64,000 bases of DNA from Wolfiporia cocos (Eukaryota > Basidiomycota > Agaricomycetes > Polyporales > Phaeolaceae), in the NCBI GenBank assembly GCA_029448655.1, contig JACCLO010000003.1, forward strand, positions 1,488,001-1,552,000, in the 5' to 3' direction. The translations under genes were made by a program, and so were the position numbers. Position 1 is the first letter of the stretch. Each line of letters starts with the position of its first letter. Shown here piece after piece: positions 33,761 to 42,521 of this stretch. The notes below the pieces were generated by a model. That model did not search any database. It saw only the letters and a program-made list of their open reading frames with translations, and had not been told where the DNA came from.

Positions 33761-35758
33761 ATGTCCTCCACCTCCTCCGTTAGCACTCCCCTCGCTCCCC
33801 GCAAGATGCGCCTCCGCTCAGAAGGCCCGGTGACACCGGTAGCTGGTCCCTCGGGAACCCAGCAACTGGTGACGCTGGAGCACCTAAGCGAGGGAGAAGA
33901 AGAAGAAGAGGAAGGAGAAGAGGAAATGCCGGAGTTCGCTCCCCCGCAAAGGGAATCTCCGACCAACCCCATGGGAACACGCCCAGGCTCCCCCATTGCC
34001 GGATATCCACCGGCTCGTCGAACTCGCCCTATCGGGCCCGCCACCACCCTGGAAATGGAATTTTCGGGTCCGACACGACAAACCAATGTCGCTGTCGAGA
34101 ACAACCTCAAAGCGTACCTCCCTGAGGAGGAACACCACAAGGTGGATGGGTCCCTACATGGGCCAATCATCGACGCCGCCGTACAACGAAGTGCGGCCAT
34201 CTCCCACGACACCACCGACACCCTCGGTCGAATGGTGCACGCTCGCCTGGAGCGAATCCACGGCAGAATCGACTCCCTGGTTGGGCAATCCAGGGCCATC
34301 GAACAAAAGGCCCAAGACGAGCTACATGAAGCAGTCAATTCGGTCCGAAACGAGGTACTGTCCACAATGGTGGACCTCGGCAAGGAACTCCGACAGGAGT
34401 ACACCGCCAAGTTCTCCGAAATGGAGAAACAGCTCCGAAGGGACTACCGGTCCCGGCTTGACGACCTCGAGGATGCGTTTGCCGAGCGCATGGAGAAGGT
34501 TGACGAGGAACTTCGGAGGATTCGCAAGAATCCCTCCGTTCCCAACCCTCCCGGCGTCCGCACGCCCCCGGAAGAACCCACACCGGCCCCCGGTCATGCT
34601 CAAGCCAGAGCAGCCGAGGCCGCTGCCGCCGCTCAAGCTGCAGCTGCTGCTGCAGCAGCCGTCGCCCCGCAGATTCCAGGTCTGCCTCAAAACCTGAAAA
34701 TCCCCCCTCCCCCCGAATTCTCTGGGTCATCTGGAAAGGTGACTGCACAGGAATGGGTGGAGAAGATGGGCCTGTACTTCGGTACGCTCAGGGTCTACGA
34801 TGACCATGACCGTATCACCACGGCCCTCTTCCGCGTCACAGGGGACGCATACAAGTTTTTCTCGCCTCTCATCAAGAAGGCAGGAAACGGTGAACCTCTC
34901 GGCACCTGGGAGGACTTCACCAAATCCGTAATGGTGCAATATGGGAAGATGACGGATAAGGAGATCGCGAAGAAGGAAATTCGCGGCTACTACGGCACGA
35001 AGGGCAAGGAACTGGCAGAATCGAACTATTTCAATTACTGCGAACGGTTCCGCACCCTCGGCCGGCTCTCCGAAACCGCCAACGAGACTCTGGTGTGGGA
35101 ATTCACCGAGACTCTCCCCGAAAAGGTTAAGGACACCTTAAACGTCCTCGGCAAGACTCCGTTCTTCAAGGCCCCGACCGACATCGAACCTCTGATCGAC
35201 TTCGCTCTGGAAATGTACCAAACGTCATATCCAGACAAGATCAAGGGCTCGATCTTCGAGAAGGTCGGCAAGAAGGACTCGGCACCTGCCGAAAAGAAGG
35301 AGACGTCCTCCGCTTCTGCAAAGAAGTCGGAGAAAAAGAAGGACAAGGGAAAGGCGCCCGCCAAAGCCCCCGCCGACACCACCAACGCCGTCTGCACATA
35401 CTGCAAGCAGACAGGACATTACTTCAACAAATGTCCTAAGCTTGCGGCAGACAAGGCCGCGGGAACATTCGTGCCTGCCGCTCAGCGGGCCGAGCAACAA
35501 AGGGCGAAGGATGCAGCTGCCGCGTCTGGAAAGACCACGGCTGCCCCTTCGGGTAGTGGAAAGGGACAGGCTTCTGGCAAGAAGCCGTACTCGGCGCCCC
35601 CCGCGGATGGCAAGACGTATCGTGCCCGAACGATCTGGGAAGAAGTGACGGCTGACTCAAGCTCAGCAGGACCCTCGGCCCCCGCCACCACCGTCGCCAA
35701 TGTCGGGACCATCTCGGTTCCCCTCGCCCCAACCACACGTCTCGAAGACGTTCTGTGA
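33761..35758 (+). CDS. Gag of element B
   Basis: 665 aa. Order: Ser/Pro-rich N-terminus with an acidic Glu run (about 45-60); a helical/coiled-coil segment (about 150-270, with ARLERIHGRIDSL and KELRQEYTAKFSEMEKQL); an Ala-rich stretch; a capsid-like domain from about 315 (PPPPEFSGSSGK, EWVEKMGLYFG, FTKSVMVQYG, YCERFRTLGRL, ETLPEKVKD); a Lys-rich linker; one CCHC knuckle CTYCKQTGHYFNKC (about 548-561); and a Pro/Ala-rich tail. ATG 33761 lies in a reasonable context (CACAATGTC). The stop at 35756-35758 lies 59 nt inside the pol ORF, which is in the +1 frame. Confidence 0.92.
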   Translation: MSSTSSVSTPLAPRKMRLRSEGPVTPVAGPSGTQQLVTLEHLSEGEEEEEEGEEEMPEFAPPQRESPTNPMGTRPGSPIAGYPPARRTRPIGPATTLEMEFSGPTRQTNVAVENNLKAYLPEEEHHKVDGSLHGPIIDAAVQRSAAISHDTTDTLGRMVHARLERIHGRIDSLVGQSRAIEQKAQDELHEAVNSVRNEVLSTMVDLGKELRQEYTAKFSEMEKQLRRDYRSRLDDLEDAFAERMEKVDEELRRIRKNPSVPNPPGVRTPPEEPTPAPGHAQARAAEAAAAAQAAAAAAAAVAPQIPGLPQNLKIPPPPEFSGSSGKVTAQEWVEKMGLYFGTLRVYDDHDRITTALFRVTGDAYKFFSPLIKKAGNGEPLGTWEDFTKSVMVQYGKMTDKEIAKKEIRGYYGTKGKELAESNYFNYCERFRTLGRLSETANETLVWEFTETLPEKVKDTLNVLGKTPFFKAPTDIEPLIDFALEMYQTSYPDKIKGSIFEKVGKKDSAPAEKKETSSASAKKSEKKKDKGKAPAKAPADTTNAVCTYCKQTGHYFNKCPKLAADKAAGTFVPAAQRAEQQRAKDAAAASGKTTAAPSGSGKGQASGKKPYSAPPADGKTYRARTIWEEVTADSSSAGPSAPATTVANVGTISVPLAPTTRLEDVL

Positions 35759-38700
35759 AGAACACACCAGCCCCGCAGCGGCTGGGAGTGTACAGCGCCC
35801 TGAAGAAGCGCACCTCTACGAAGAGGCTTCACAGAGACCCCTTATCTTGTGGGAAGATAGGGCGGTCGTACGTCACCCGGTATCCCATCTCGGTATATTC
35901 GGTAACTCGGCAATGGACTTTGCCCGGAGGACAAGGACACTAGCTACACGTGCCCCTCCTGTACAATACTTTCATCCTGACCCGCTCGCGTTGAAGTTTT
36001 TCACTTTGTATAATGTACATGGAAACGATTCTCGAGACGACAATAAATCGTTCTCTATCGAAGTGGAATTGTGGGTATATGGAAAGAAAGTCAACGCCAT
36101 GGCATTAATCGACACCGGTGCATCAATAAGCGTCATAGATAAGAAACTCGTCCATGAGGAGAAGTTAGTCACTCAGAAACTACCTTCGCCTCTCGAGATT
36201 CGCAACGCCGACGGTACCTCTAATACCGCCGGTAATATCAATATGGCAGTAAAAGCTTATATGGTGCACGAGGAACACAAGTCCACCGAATTCTTGTACG
36301 TAATGGACGTACAGAATGCGGATGTGATCCTCGGATATGACTGGTTCCTGAAACACAACCCGGACTTCAATTGGCCGGAAGGAACCTTCACATATCGGTG
36401 TACGGAAAAATGCAAACATGGCAAACGGGTTTCGATTTCTGAGGAAGAGGACGAAATCGAACCCCGCAACATCTATCAGATCATCAATGACTTTCCAATA
36501 GATTTTCTCGGCTTAGAGGAGCCGGAGAATCCCTTTGTCGCTTGGGTGAACACCCTTGACGAAGGAACGGAACTCCTTATCGATGCCATTCAGTCGATAA
36601 CGGAGAAGTCGGATGATGAATTCCTGACAGATGCGGATCTCCAGAAATGGAAATCCTTGGTTCCGGAGGAATACCAGGAGTTTGGTCCCACGGTATTTTC
36701 TCAACGCGCATCCGAAAGGATGCCCGAGCGGAAACCATACGACCACGCCATCGACTTCCCCGATGACGCGGTACTACCGCCCCCAAGTAAGGCATACAAG
36801 ATGTCTCCTCAGGAGGCGAACTCGCTAGATCAGTGGATTCAGGAAGAGTTACGGAAGGGCTACATCCGACACTCAAAATCCCCGATCGCGAGTCCGGTCT
36901 TCTTCGTCCCTAAAAAAGATGGCGGAGCCCGAATGGTAGTCGATTACCGAAAGGTGAACGACTTGACCATTAAAAATAGGTACCCTCTCCCACGCATAGA
37001 CGAGCTTATCGATAAGCTTAGCCAGGCTTCGATATTCACGAAGCTCGACTTGCGTTGGGGTTACAACAACGTAAGAATCAAGGAGGGAGATGAATGGAAG
37101 ACCGCATTCATTACGCCTAACGGCCTTTACGAAGCCGTAGTCATGTACTTCGGTTTCTGTAATGCACCCAGCACGTTCCAACACATGATGAACGATATTC
37201 TAGGTGACCTTATCAGAGAAGGAAAGGTCATTGTCTACCTAGACGACATCCTTGTGTTCGGAAACGACCTGTTGGAACACCGTCGTATTGTCAAGCAAGT
37301 ATTACAAATCTTGCAAGACAACGACTTGTTCGCGAAGCCTGAAAAGTGCTTTTTCGAACAAAGCAGTATTGAATACCTGGGAATGATCATTTCCAAAGGA
37401 AAAGTCGAAATGGACCCTAAGAAGGTAGCCGGTGTAATGGACTGGCCTACACCTGCCAAGGTGAAGGACGTCCAAGCCTTTGTTGGCTTCGCCAACTACT
37501 ACCGTCGGTTCATTAAAGATTTCTCCAAAGTGGTTAAGCCGTTAACCGAACTGTCCAAGAAAAACACGCAATGGAACTGGGGACCCGAACAAGCGGAAGC
37601 CTTCCAAACTCTCAAGGAAGCTTTCACATCGGCTCCAATACTCCGGATCCCAGATCAGGAGTCCCCGTTCCGCGTGGAAGCGGATTCTTCCGATTACGCA
37701 ACTGGTGCGGTGCTATCACAATACTCTTCGGAGGATAAGCTCTGGCACCCGGTAGCCTTTTACTCGAAATCTCTATCAGCACCCGAAAGGAACTATGAGA
37801 TTTACGATAAGGAGTTGCTCGCAATCATCCGTGCACTAGAGGAATGGAGACATTACCTCGAAGGACACCCACACAAATTTGAAGTATGGTCGGATCATCT
37901 CAATCTGACATATTTCAAATCGGCACAACGGCTAACCCGGAGACAGGCACGTTGGAGTCTTTACCTGACAAGGTTCAACTTCACCATGTGTCACAAACCC
38001 GGTAAAACAATGCTCACGGCTGATCCTCTGTCACGGAGGCCAGACCATGAAGAGGGGGTGGAACTCGACAATCGCGATCAAATTTTGCTGAAACCGGAAT
38101 ACTTTACGGTTAGGGCGCTAGAAGCGTCACAGCAGGAGATACAATCAGGCGACGAGGACCTTCTCCGACAAATCCGACAAGCCCTCATGGACGATCAAAT
38201 TACCAAGGATTACCAGGAACTACTGAAAAGTGGTCCCAAGGAATTCGGTAAAGATCTCCAGGAATGGAACATGGAGGCCGGATTACTCCTCAGACGAGGA
38301 AAAGTGTACGTTCCAAAAGAGCCTAAGGAATTGCGCACGAAGATTCTGGAGTTACATCATGACCATGTGACGGCCGGACACTTCGGACGATGGAAGACCT
38401 ATGAACTTCTATCACGCAATTACTGGTGGCCTGGAATGACCACGATGGTAAAGCAATACGTGGAAGGTTGTGACACATGTCAACGCATGAAGAACCACAA
38501 CCAGACCCCGTACGGACCCCTGCAACCGCTCCCAGTTCCGGAAGCACCTTGGGACACCGTCACAATTGACCTTATCGTCCACCTACCACCCAGCGGCGAA
38601 TTGAAACAATTCAATGCTATTATGGTAATAGTGGACCGGCTTACCAAACGAGCACACTTCATTCCCACGTTAGACAAGATAACGGCAAAAGAATTAGCGA

Positions 38701-40235
38701 ACCTCCTGTACCTTCGGATTTATCCGAACCACGGACTTCCGAAACAAATCATTTCGGATAGAGGCCCGCAATTCGCAGCCGCCTTATTCAAGGGATGGTG
38801 TGAGCAATTGGGAATCCAACGGTCAATGACAACCGCCTATCACCCGCAAGCGGATGGCCAGACGGAGAGAGTTAACCAGATCCTGGAACAATATCTTAGA
38901 TGTTACATCGATGTTATTCAAAAGGATAACTGGTCATGGTTTCTCCCAACGGCTGAATTCGCGTACAACAACGCGGCTAGTGAGACAACAAAGAATAGCC
39001 CATTCTTTGTCGAACTAGGAAGGCACCCTAATGCAGGACCTACGAATTTACGTCCAACACCATACACGGACCTAAATGTCATTGCTTACGAACGATGGTC
39101 AGCACAAGAACAAGCTAAGGCAGCAATGAAACTGGCTGCTGAACGCTGGTCTTGGTACTACGATCAACATAAGCGCTCGGTACCGTTTAAAGTCGGCGAC
39201 AAAGTTCTCGTTGACGCCCGAAGCTGGCAAGACTCCGAAAGAAGTCTTAGTCCACGCTATTTGGGACCATTTAGGATAATTGAACAATTATCTCCGGTCA
39301 CCTTTAGGGTACACATGGACGAGCAATACAGGGCTTACCACCCAGTATTCCACGCTTCCAAGTTGGTCATGTACAAGGACCCGGTGCATCAGAAAAAACC
39401 AGAGCCTCAACCAGAAATGGTCGACGGCGAGGAGTTATGGGAAGTCGAGAAGATCTTAGATCATCGTCTCCGCGCAGGAAGAGTTGAATACAGAATCCGT
39501 TGGAAGGGATTCGGTATCAATGACGACTCCTGGGTACGCGAAGCGGATCTCGACTCGGCATACGACATTTTGCAGGAATACAAGGCTTCACACCCTATTC
39601 CAATGCAGGATGTCCCCCTCAGGCGATCAGCTAGAAGGAAAGAAGCAGTTCATGTCTTCGACCCTGACAGCGACGACTGGGAAGCCGACGAATGCACGTG
39701 GCCAGACGACTGGCCGCAGTATCGCGAAGAATTTGCGAAGGATCCTAAGCAACGCATGGTTAGACACCCCGACGGGGGATGGATGTCAGCTGACATTAAC
39801 CAAAATGCGGATTTGAAAATCGTAGTCGGTGAAGGCGGCCGAATGCCAGAAAAGGGAACCAAGGACTCGGTTGGGTTTGACCTGTACACTGCAACAGGCG
39901 ACGTTCTGCCAGCTCACGGGCAGACAGAATACAATACCAAACTGAAAATCCAGGTACCTTTCGGCACTTACGGACGCATCGCCCCCCGCTCTAGTCTTGC
40001 CCGCAAAGGCATAGACGTAATGGGTGGCGTTATCGACCACGATTATCAAGGCGAAGTAATCATCATTCTCCGGAATCACTCCGACATATCTATTGATATT
40101 CGGGCCGGTGATAAGATTGCTCAGCTCATCTGCGAAGTGGCTAAGGACCCGCACATTACGCTACACGGAAAATCTTACTTTGAAAAGATTAAATCCGAGC
40201 GCGGTACTGGTGGTTTCGGCTCCACAGGAAAGTAA
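35700..40235 (+). CDS. Pol of element B: protease, RT, RNase H, integrase, chromodomain, dUTPase
   Basis: 1511 aa from ATG 35700, overlapping gag by 59 nt in the +1 frame; it may be made by frameshifting or internal initiation. Domains: protease DTGAS at 138-142 and ILGYDW; RT (KLDLRWGYNNVR, FGFCNAPSTFQ) with YLDD at about 513-516; RNase H (EADSS, YDKELLAI); integrase with HHCC zinc-binding region (ending CDTCQRMK), catalytic Asp in TIDLIVHLP, Asp in ISDRGPQF and Glu in DGQTERVNQ; GPF/Y module (YLGPFRI, HPVFHASKLV); a classical chromodomain at about 1246-1290 (WEVEKILDHR, YRIRWKGF, DDSWV); and a full dUTPase at about 1371-1511 (GFDLYT, PRSSLA, GVIDHDYQGEV, AGDKIAQLI, RGTGGFGST). The C-terminal dUTPase is the unusual part. 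All catalytic residues are present. Confidence 0.95.
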   Translation: MSGPSRFPSPQPHVSKTFCEEHTSPAAAGSVQRPEEAHLYEEASQRPLILWEDRAVVRHPVSHLGIFGNSAMDFARRTRTLATRAPPVQYFHPDPLALKFFTLYNVHGNDSRDDNKSFSIEVELWVYGKKVNAMALIDTGASISVIDKKLVHEEKLVTQKLPSPLEIRNADGTSNTAGNINMAVKAYMVHEEHKSTEFLYVMDVQNADVILGYDWFLKHNPDFNWPEGTFTYRCTEKCKHGKRVSISEEEDEIEPRNIYQIINDFPIDFLGLEEPENPFVAWVNTLDEGTELLIDAIQSITEKSDDEFLTDADLQKWKSLVPEEYQEFGPTVFSQRASERMPERKPYDHAIDFPDDAVLPPPSKAYKMSPQEANSLDQWIQEELRKGYIRHSKSPIASPVFFVPKKDGGARMVVDYRKVNDLTIKNRYPLPRIDELIDKLSQASIFTKLDLRWGYNNVRIKEGDEWKTAFITPNGLYEAVVMYFGFCNAPSTFQHMMNDILGDLIREGKVIVYLDDILVFGNDLLEHRRIVKQVLQILQDNDLFAKPEKCFFEQSSIEYLGMIISKGKVEMDPKKVAGVMDWPTPAKVKDVQAFVGFANYYRRFIKDFSKVVKPLTELSKKNTQWNWGPEQAEAFQTLKEAFTSAPILRIPDQESPFRVEADSSDYATGAVLSQYSSEDKLWHPVAFYSKSLSAPERNYEIYDKELLAIIRALEEWRHYLEGHPHKFEVWSDHLNLTYFKSAQRLTRRQARWSLYLTRFNFTMCHKPGKTMLTADPLSRRPDHEEGVELDNRDQILLKPEYFTVRALEASQQEIQSGDEDLLRQIRQALMDDQITKDYQELLKSGPKEFGKDLQEWNMEAGLLLRRGKVYVPKEPKELRTKILELHHDHVTAGHFGRWKTYELLSRNYWWPGMTTMVKQYVEGCDTCQRMKNHNQTPYGPLQPLPVPEAPWDTVTIDLIVHLPPSGELKQFNAIMVIVDRLTKRAHFIPTLDKITAKELANLLYLRIYPNHGLPKQIISDRGPQFAAALFKGWCEQLGIQRSMTTAYHPQADGQTERVNQILEQYLRCYIDVIQKDNWSWFLPTAEFAYNNAASETTKNSPFFVELGRHPNAGPTNLRPTPYTDLNVIAYERWSAQEQAKAAMKLAAERWSWYYDQHKRSVPFKVGDKVLVDARSWQDSERSLSPRYLGPFRIIEQLSPVTFRVHMDEQYRAYHPVFHASKLVMYKDPVHQKKPEPQPEMVDGEELWEVEKILDHRLRAGRVEYRIRWKGFGINDDSWVREADLDSAYDILQEYKASHPIPMQDVPLRRSARRKEAVHVFDPDSDDWEADECTWPDDWPQYREEFAKDPKQRMVRHPDGGWMSADINQNADLKIVVGEGGRMPEKGTKDSVGFDLYTATGDVLPAHGQTEYNTKLKIQVPFGTYGRIAPRSSLARKGIDVMGGVIDHDYQGEVIIILRNHSDISIDIRAGDKIAQLICEVAKDPHITLHGKSYFEKIKSERGTGGFGSTGK

Positions 40236-40261
40236 TCGTTCCATTAGGGACAATGAAACCT

Positions 40262-40274
40262 GAAGAGGGGGTAA
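40262..40274 (+). other. Polypurine tract of element B
   Basis: GAAGAGGGGGTAA directly before the 3' LTR. Confidence 0.75.
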
Positions 40275-40974
40275 TGTCACAGATTTGGGACATGCCACTA
40301 TTTTTCCCGTATTTTTACCTATTTATCTGGTATTTCTACGACCTTGTAGACATTTACGCTGCTAAGCGCCCGTCTAGCACGTACACGCAACCAAACAACA
40401 CGTACACAACGCGGTATACGTCCACTTGTCATAACAACACGTACATAACACGCTTGTACGCGTCAATGACTCAGCGGACTAACCTCCGGTGTCACGCGCT
40501 TTACTCATATCCCGATACCGGGCTATGTCAGTACGATTGGATAAGCGGCCCGCTCGTTATCACATGCCAATGCCCTTATGATTACTCATATCCCGATGCC
40601 GGTATATAAGAATCACATGCATGGCTTACTAACGTAGCTACAGCCACTTCCACAACATGGACCTACGGTCCAAACAAACGATCTTACTGGTGCGGCCATT
40701 ACCGGCGCACATGGTCTATTGTAGTTTACGACTTAACCATATTAGTTATGTCTGCGCACAGACCACCTTCATGTTTGGCTCCCTTACCGGTAACCAAACA
40801 AAGCATGTATATAAGTAGGGCTATCACTGCGGATAAGCCTTAGATTTGTTCTCTGCATTCGCACAGTTACATATCATCTCTGCTTGCGCCCACTAGCCTC
40901 CTCACCAACCTCCAGCAACTCCTTCAAGTCGCTTATTAGGTTATAGTGTGAGTCCCACAGTCTAGTCTGTGTCA
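40275..40974 (+). repeat. 3' LTR of element B
   Basis: 700 bp; I found no difference from 30972-31671 on reading. Confidence 0.95.
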
Positions 40975-41405
40975 AGTTTCCTACGTTTGAGAACGAGTAT
41001 AAGACTTCTTGTTTATACAACAAGGTCGAGCTGAAGAGCTTCGACAGTAAGTACACGAGTTTATATACTACGTTAGTTTTCAGGGGTCAAGCCTGTCCCA
41101 GATGTCACCGCTACTATCTACGCTATAGTACCAAACGTTTGATAAGTATGGAGTGATATATCCGAGACGATAGATAGGAATGATGGCGGTTGAACGCCAT
41201 CTATCAGCTAATAAACGATGAACATGAAACGGTGGCAGAGTTGGATCTGCCAGCGATGAAACGCGTCCTATAGACTAGTACAACTGGGGATGCGCCCAGT
41301 AGAGTCACGAGTAGCCAGGGGAGTTGGTTGCGCAACAAGTCCCTGTATCGTATTCGACCAGTGGTGAGTTCTGCGGATGTTCGAAAAATCAAAATAACCG
41401 TAACA
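40975..41405 (-). repeat. 3' LTR of element C, inner part
   Basis: Starts with the second copy of AGTTT and completes the LTR begun at 30689; ends CCGTAACA at 41405, next to the element C polypurine tract (minus-strand GGGAGGGGCTGA, 41406-41417). Confidence 0.92.
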
Positions 41406-41459
41406 TCAGCCCCTCCCTAGGCATTCGTCGGCCTCGGCGAATTTCCCAAGTCCCCCTCT

Positions 41460-42521
41460 TCAGAGTGCCTCGGCGTCCTGTTCGTTATAGATGTCACCGT
41501 TCCCGCTGAGGGACGGGGTCGTAGGAGTTCGCCATACGAAGTGTTGGCGGCATTCATTCTGTCGATGACCCGGTTGATTGAGCCCACAAGTTCTGCAAAT
41601 ATAGTCGGGGCAGTCGAGGATCCAGTGGCTAGCGGATCCGCACTGCCGGCAGGGTTGTTCAGGCGAGGGCCTCGCTGGTACCCGTAGGGAAGGGATATCC
41701 CTGAGATATTCGTTGTGTCGGTATCTCCAGTGGTGGGCGGCACGGTGGAGGTTCCGTTGCGCCCACGTGGGTAAAGAGGCGGTGTCTCGTTCGTGCTCCC
41801 TCGCACCTCGCTCAAACTCCTCGCGGGTAATGCTCTGCACTGATGGAGATCGTCGAACAGGCGGCGTGCTATTCGCTCTTCGCTGTTGTTCTGGGGGAGC
41901 CCTAGGGCCCATCGGGCGTGCAGATGGTTCACGTCTCCTGTCGCCTCCCATACCAGGAATACGTGGCGTCGGGTTTCTAACTCCTGTTCGGCGGGCTCTC
42001 TGAGTCTCGGTAGGCAGTGGAAATAATACTCTATCGCCCTCCATAAAATCAAACGGCCTTGCAACTCGGCGTCGTTCGTCGGTGGTGAAAAAGCGGGCGG
42101 GTCGTGGTACGTATTCGGGTCGATTGGGAGTAGCGTGCTCGCGATCCTCGAAGTCGTTGAGCGCGTGTCGTAGTCGGGCCGTCGTGGTGGCGGCCAATCG
42201 GTCGATAAGTCTGTCGGTGAGTAGCTCGAGTCCCTCTCTCTGTGCTCTGATCTGCCCCTCCATTCGGACGAGGTCCTCGGTGATGTTCTGGTACGAGCTG
42301 TAAACGTGGGTGAGGTCCTGCGCGATGTCGAAGAGGGCTGACCAGCCATCGGCTCGGCCAGCAAAAGGTCCCTCGGCCCTGTACCAGAGGAGGGCGTGTC
42401 TAATCTGTAGATGCTGGGGGGAGTACCTTCTTGGTGGCGTACCTCGCGGTCGGCCTTCTCGACGATCTGTATCGCCGGGGGTCGCGGTACGGCGGGGAAG
42501 TTGGTGGCGAGTCGTCGACAT
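41460..42521 (-). CDS. ORF3 of element C: intact zinc-knuckle protein overlapping pol
   Basis: 353 aa from ATG 42521 (MSTTRHQLPRR), wholly inside the pol ORF in its -1 frame. Parts: basic Pro-rich start; helical domain at about 38-150 (LQIRHALLWYRAEGPF, IAQDLTHVYSSYQNI, RPFDFME); an Arg/Pro/Ser-rich disordered middle; a second conserved block (SITREEFERG, LPTW, YRHNEYLRDIPS); two zinc knuckles, CX2CX4HX4C (PCRQCGSASHWILDC) and CX2CX6HX4C (CRTCGLNQPGHRQNEC); and the end IYNEQDAEAL. Elements A and E have the same 1062-nt frame. Diverged element D keeps the same blocks and the MST start, so selection on this frame is likely. A nucleic-acid-binding role follows from the knuckles; the family is unknown to me. 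Confidence 0.82.
   Translation of the reverse strand: MSTTRHQLPRRTATPGDTDRREGRPRGTPPRRYSPQHLQIRHALLWYRAEGPFAGRADGWSALFDIAQDLTHVYSSYQNITEDLVRMEGQIRAQREGLELLTDRLIDRLAATTTARLRHALNDFEDREHATPNRPEYVPRPARFFTTDERRRVARPFDFMEGDRVLFPLPTETQRARRTGVRNPTPRIPGMGGDRRREPSARPMGPRAPPEQQRRANSTPPVRRSPSVQSITREEFERGAREHERDTASLPTWAQRNLHRAAHHWRYRHNEYLRDIPSLRVPARPSPEQPCRQCGSASHWILDCPDYICRTCGLNQPGHRQNECRQHFVWRTPTTPSLSGNGDIYNEQDAEAL

Larger units (their letters stand above)
30972..40974 (+). mobile_element. Gypsy element B: intact, chromodomain plus C-terminal dUTPase
   Basis: 10,003 bp with two 700-bp LTRs that appear identical, flanked by duplication AGTTT (30967-30971, 40975-40979). Order: LTR, PBS, leader of about 1 kb, ORF0 (307 aa), gag (665 aa), pol (1511 aa), PPT, LTR. 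All three ORFs are open without stops or shifts. Intact frames and matching LTRs indicate a very recent, possibly autonomous insertion. It belongs to a different lineage from A, C, D and E. Confidence 0.95.
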
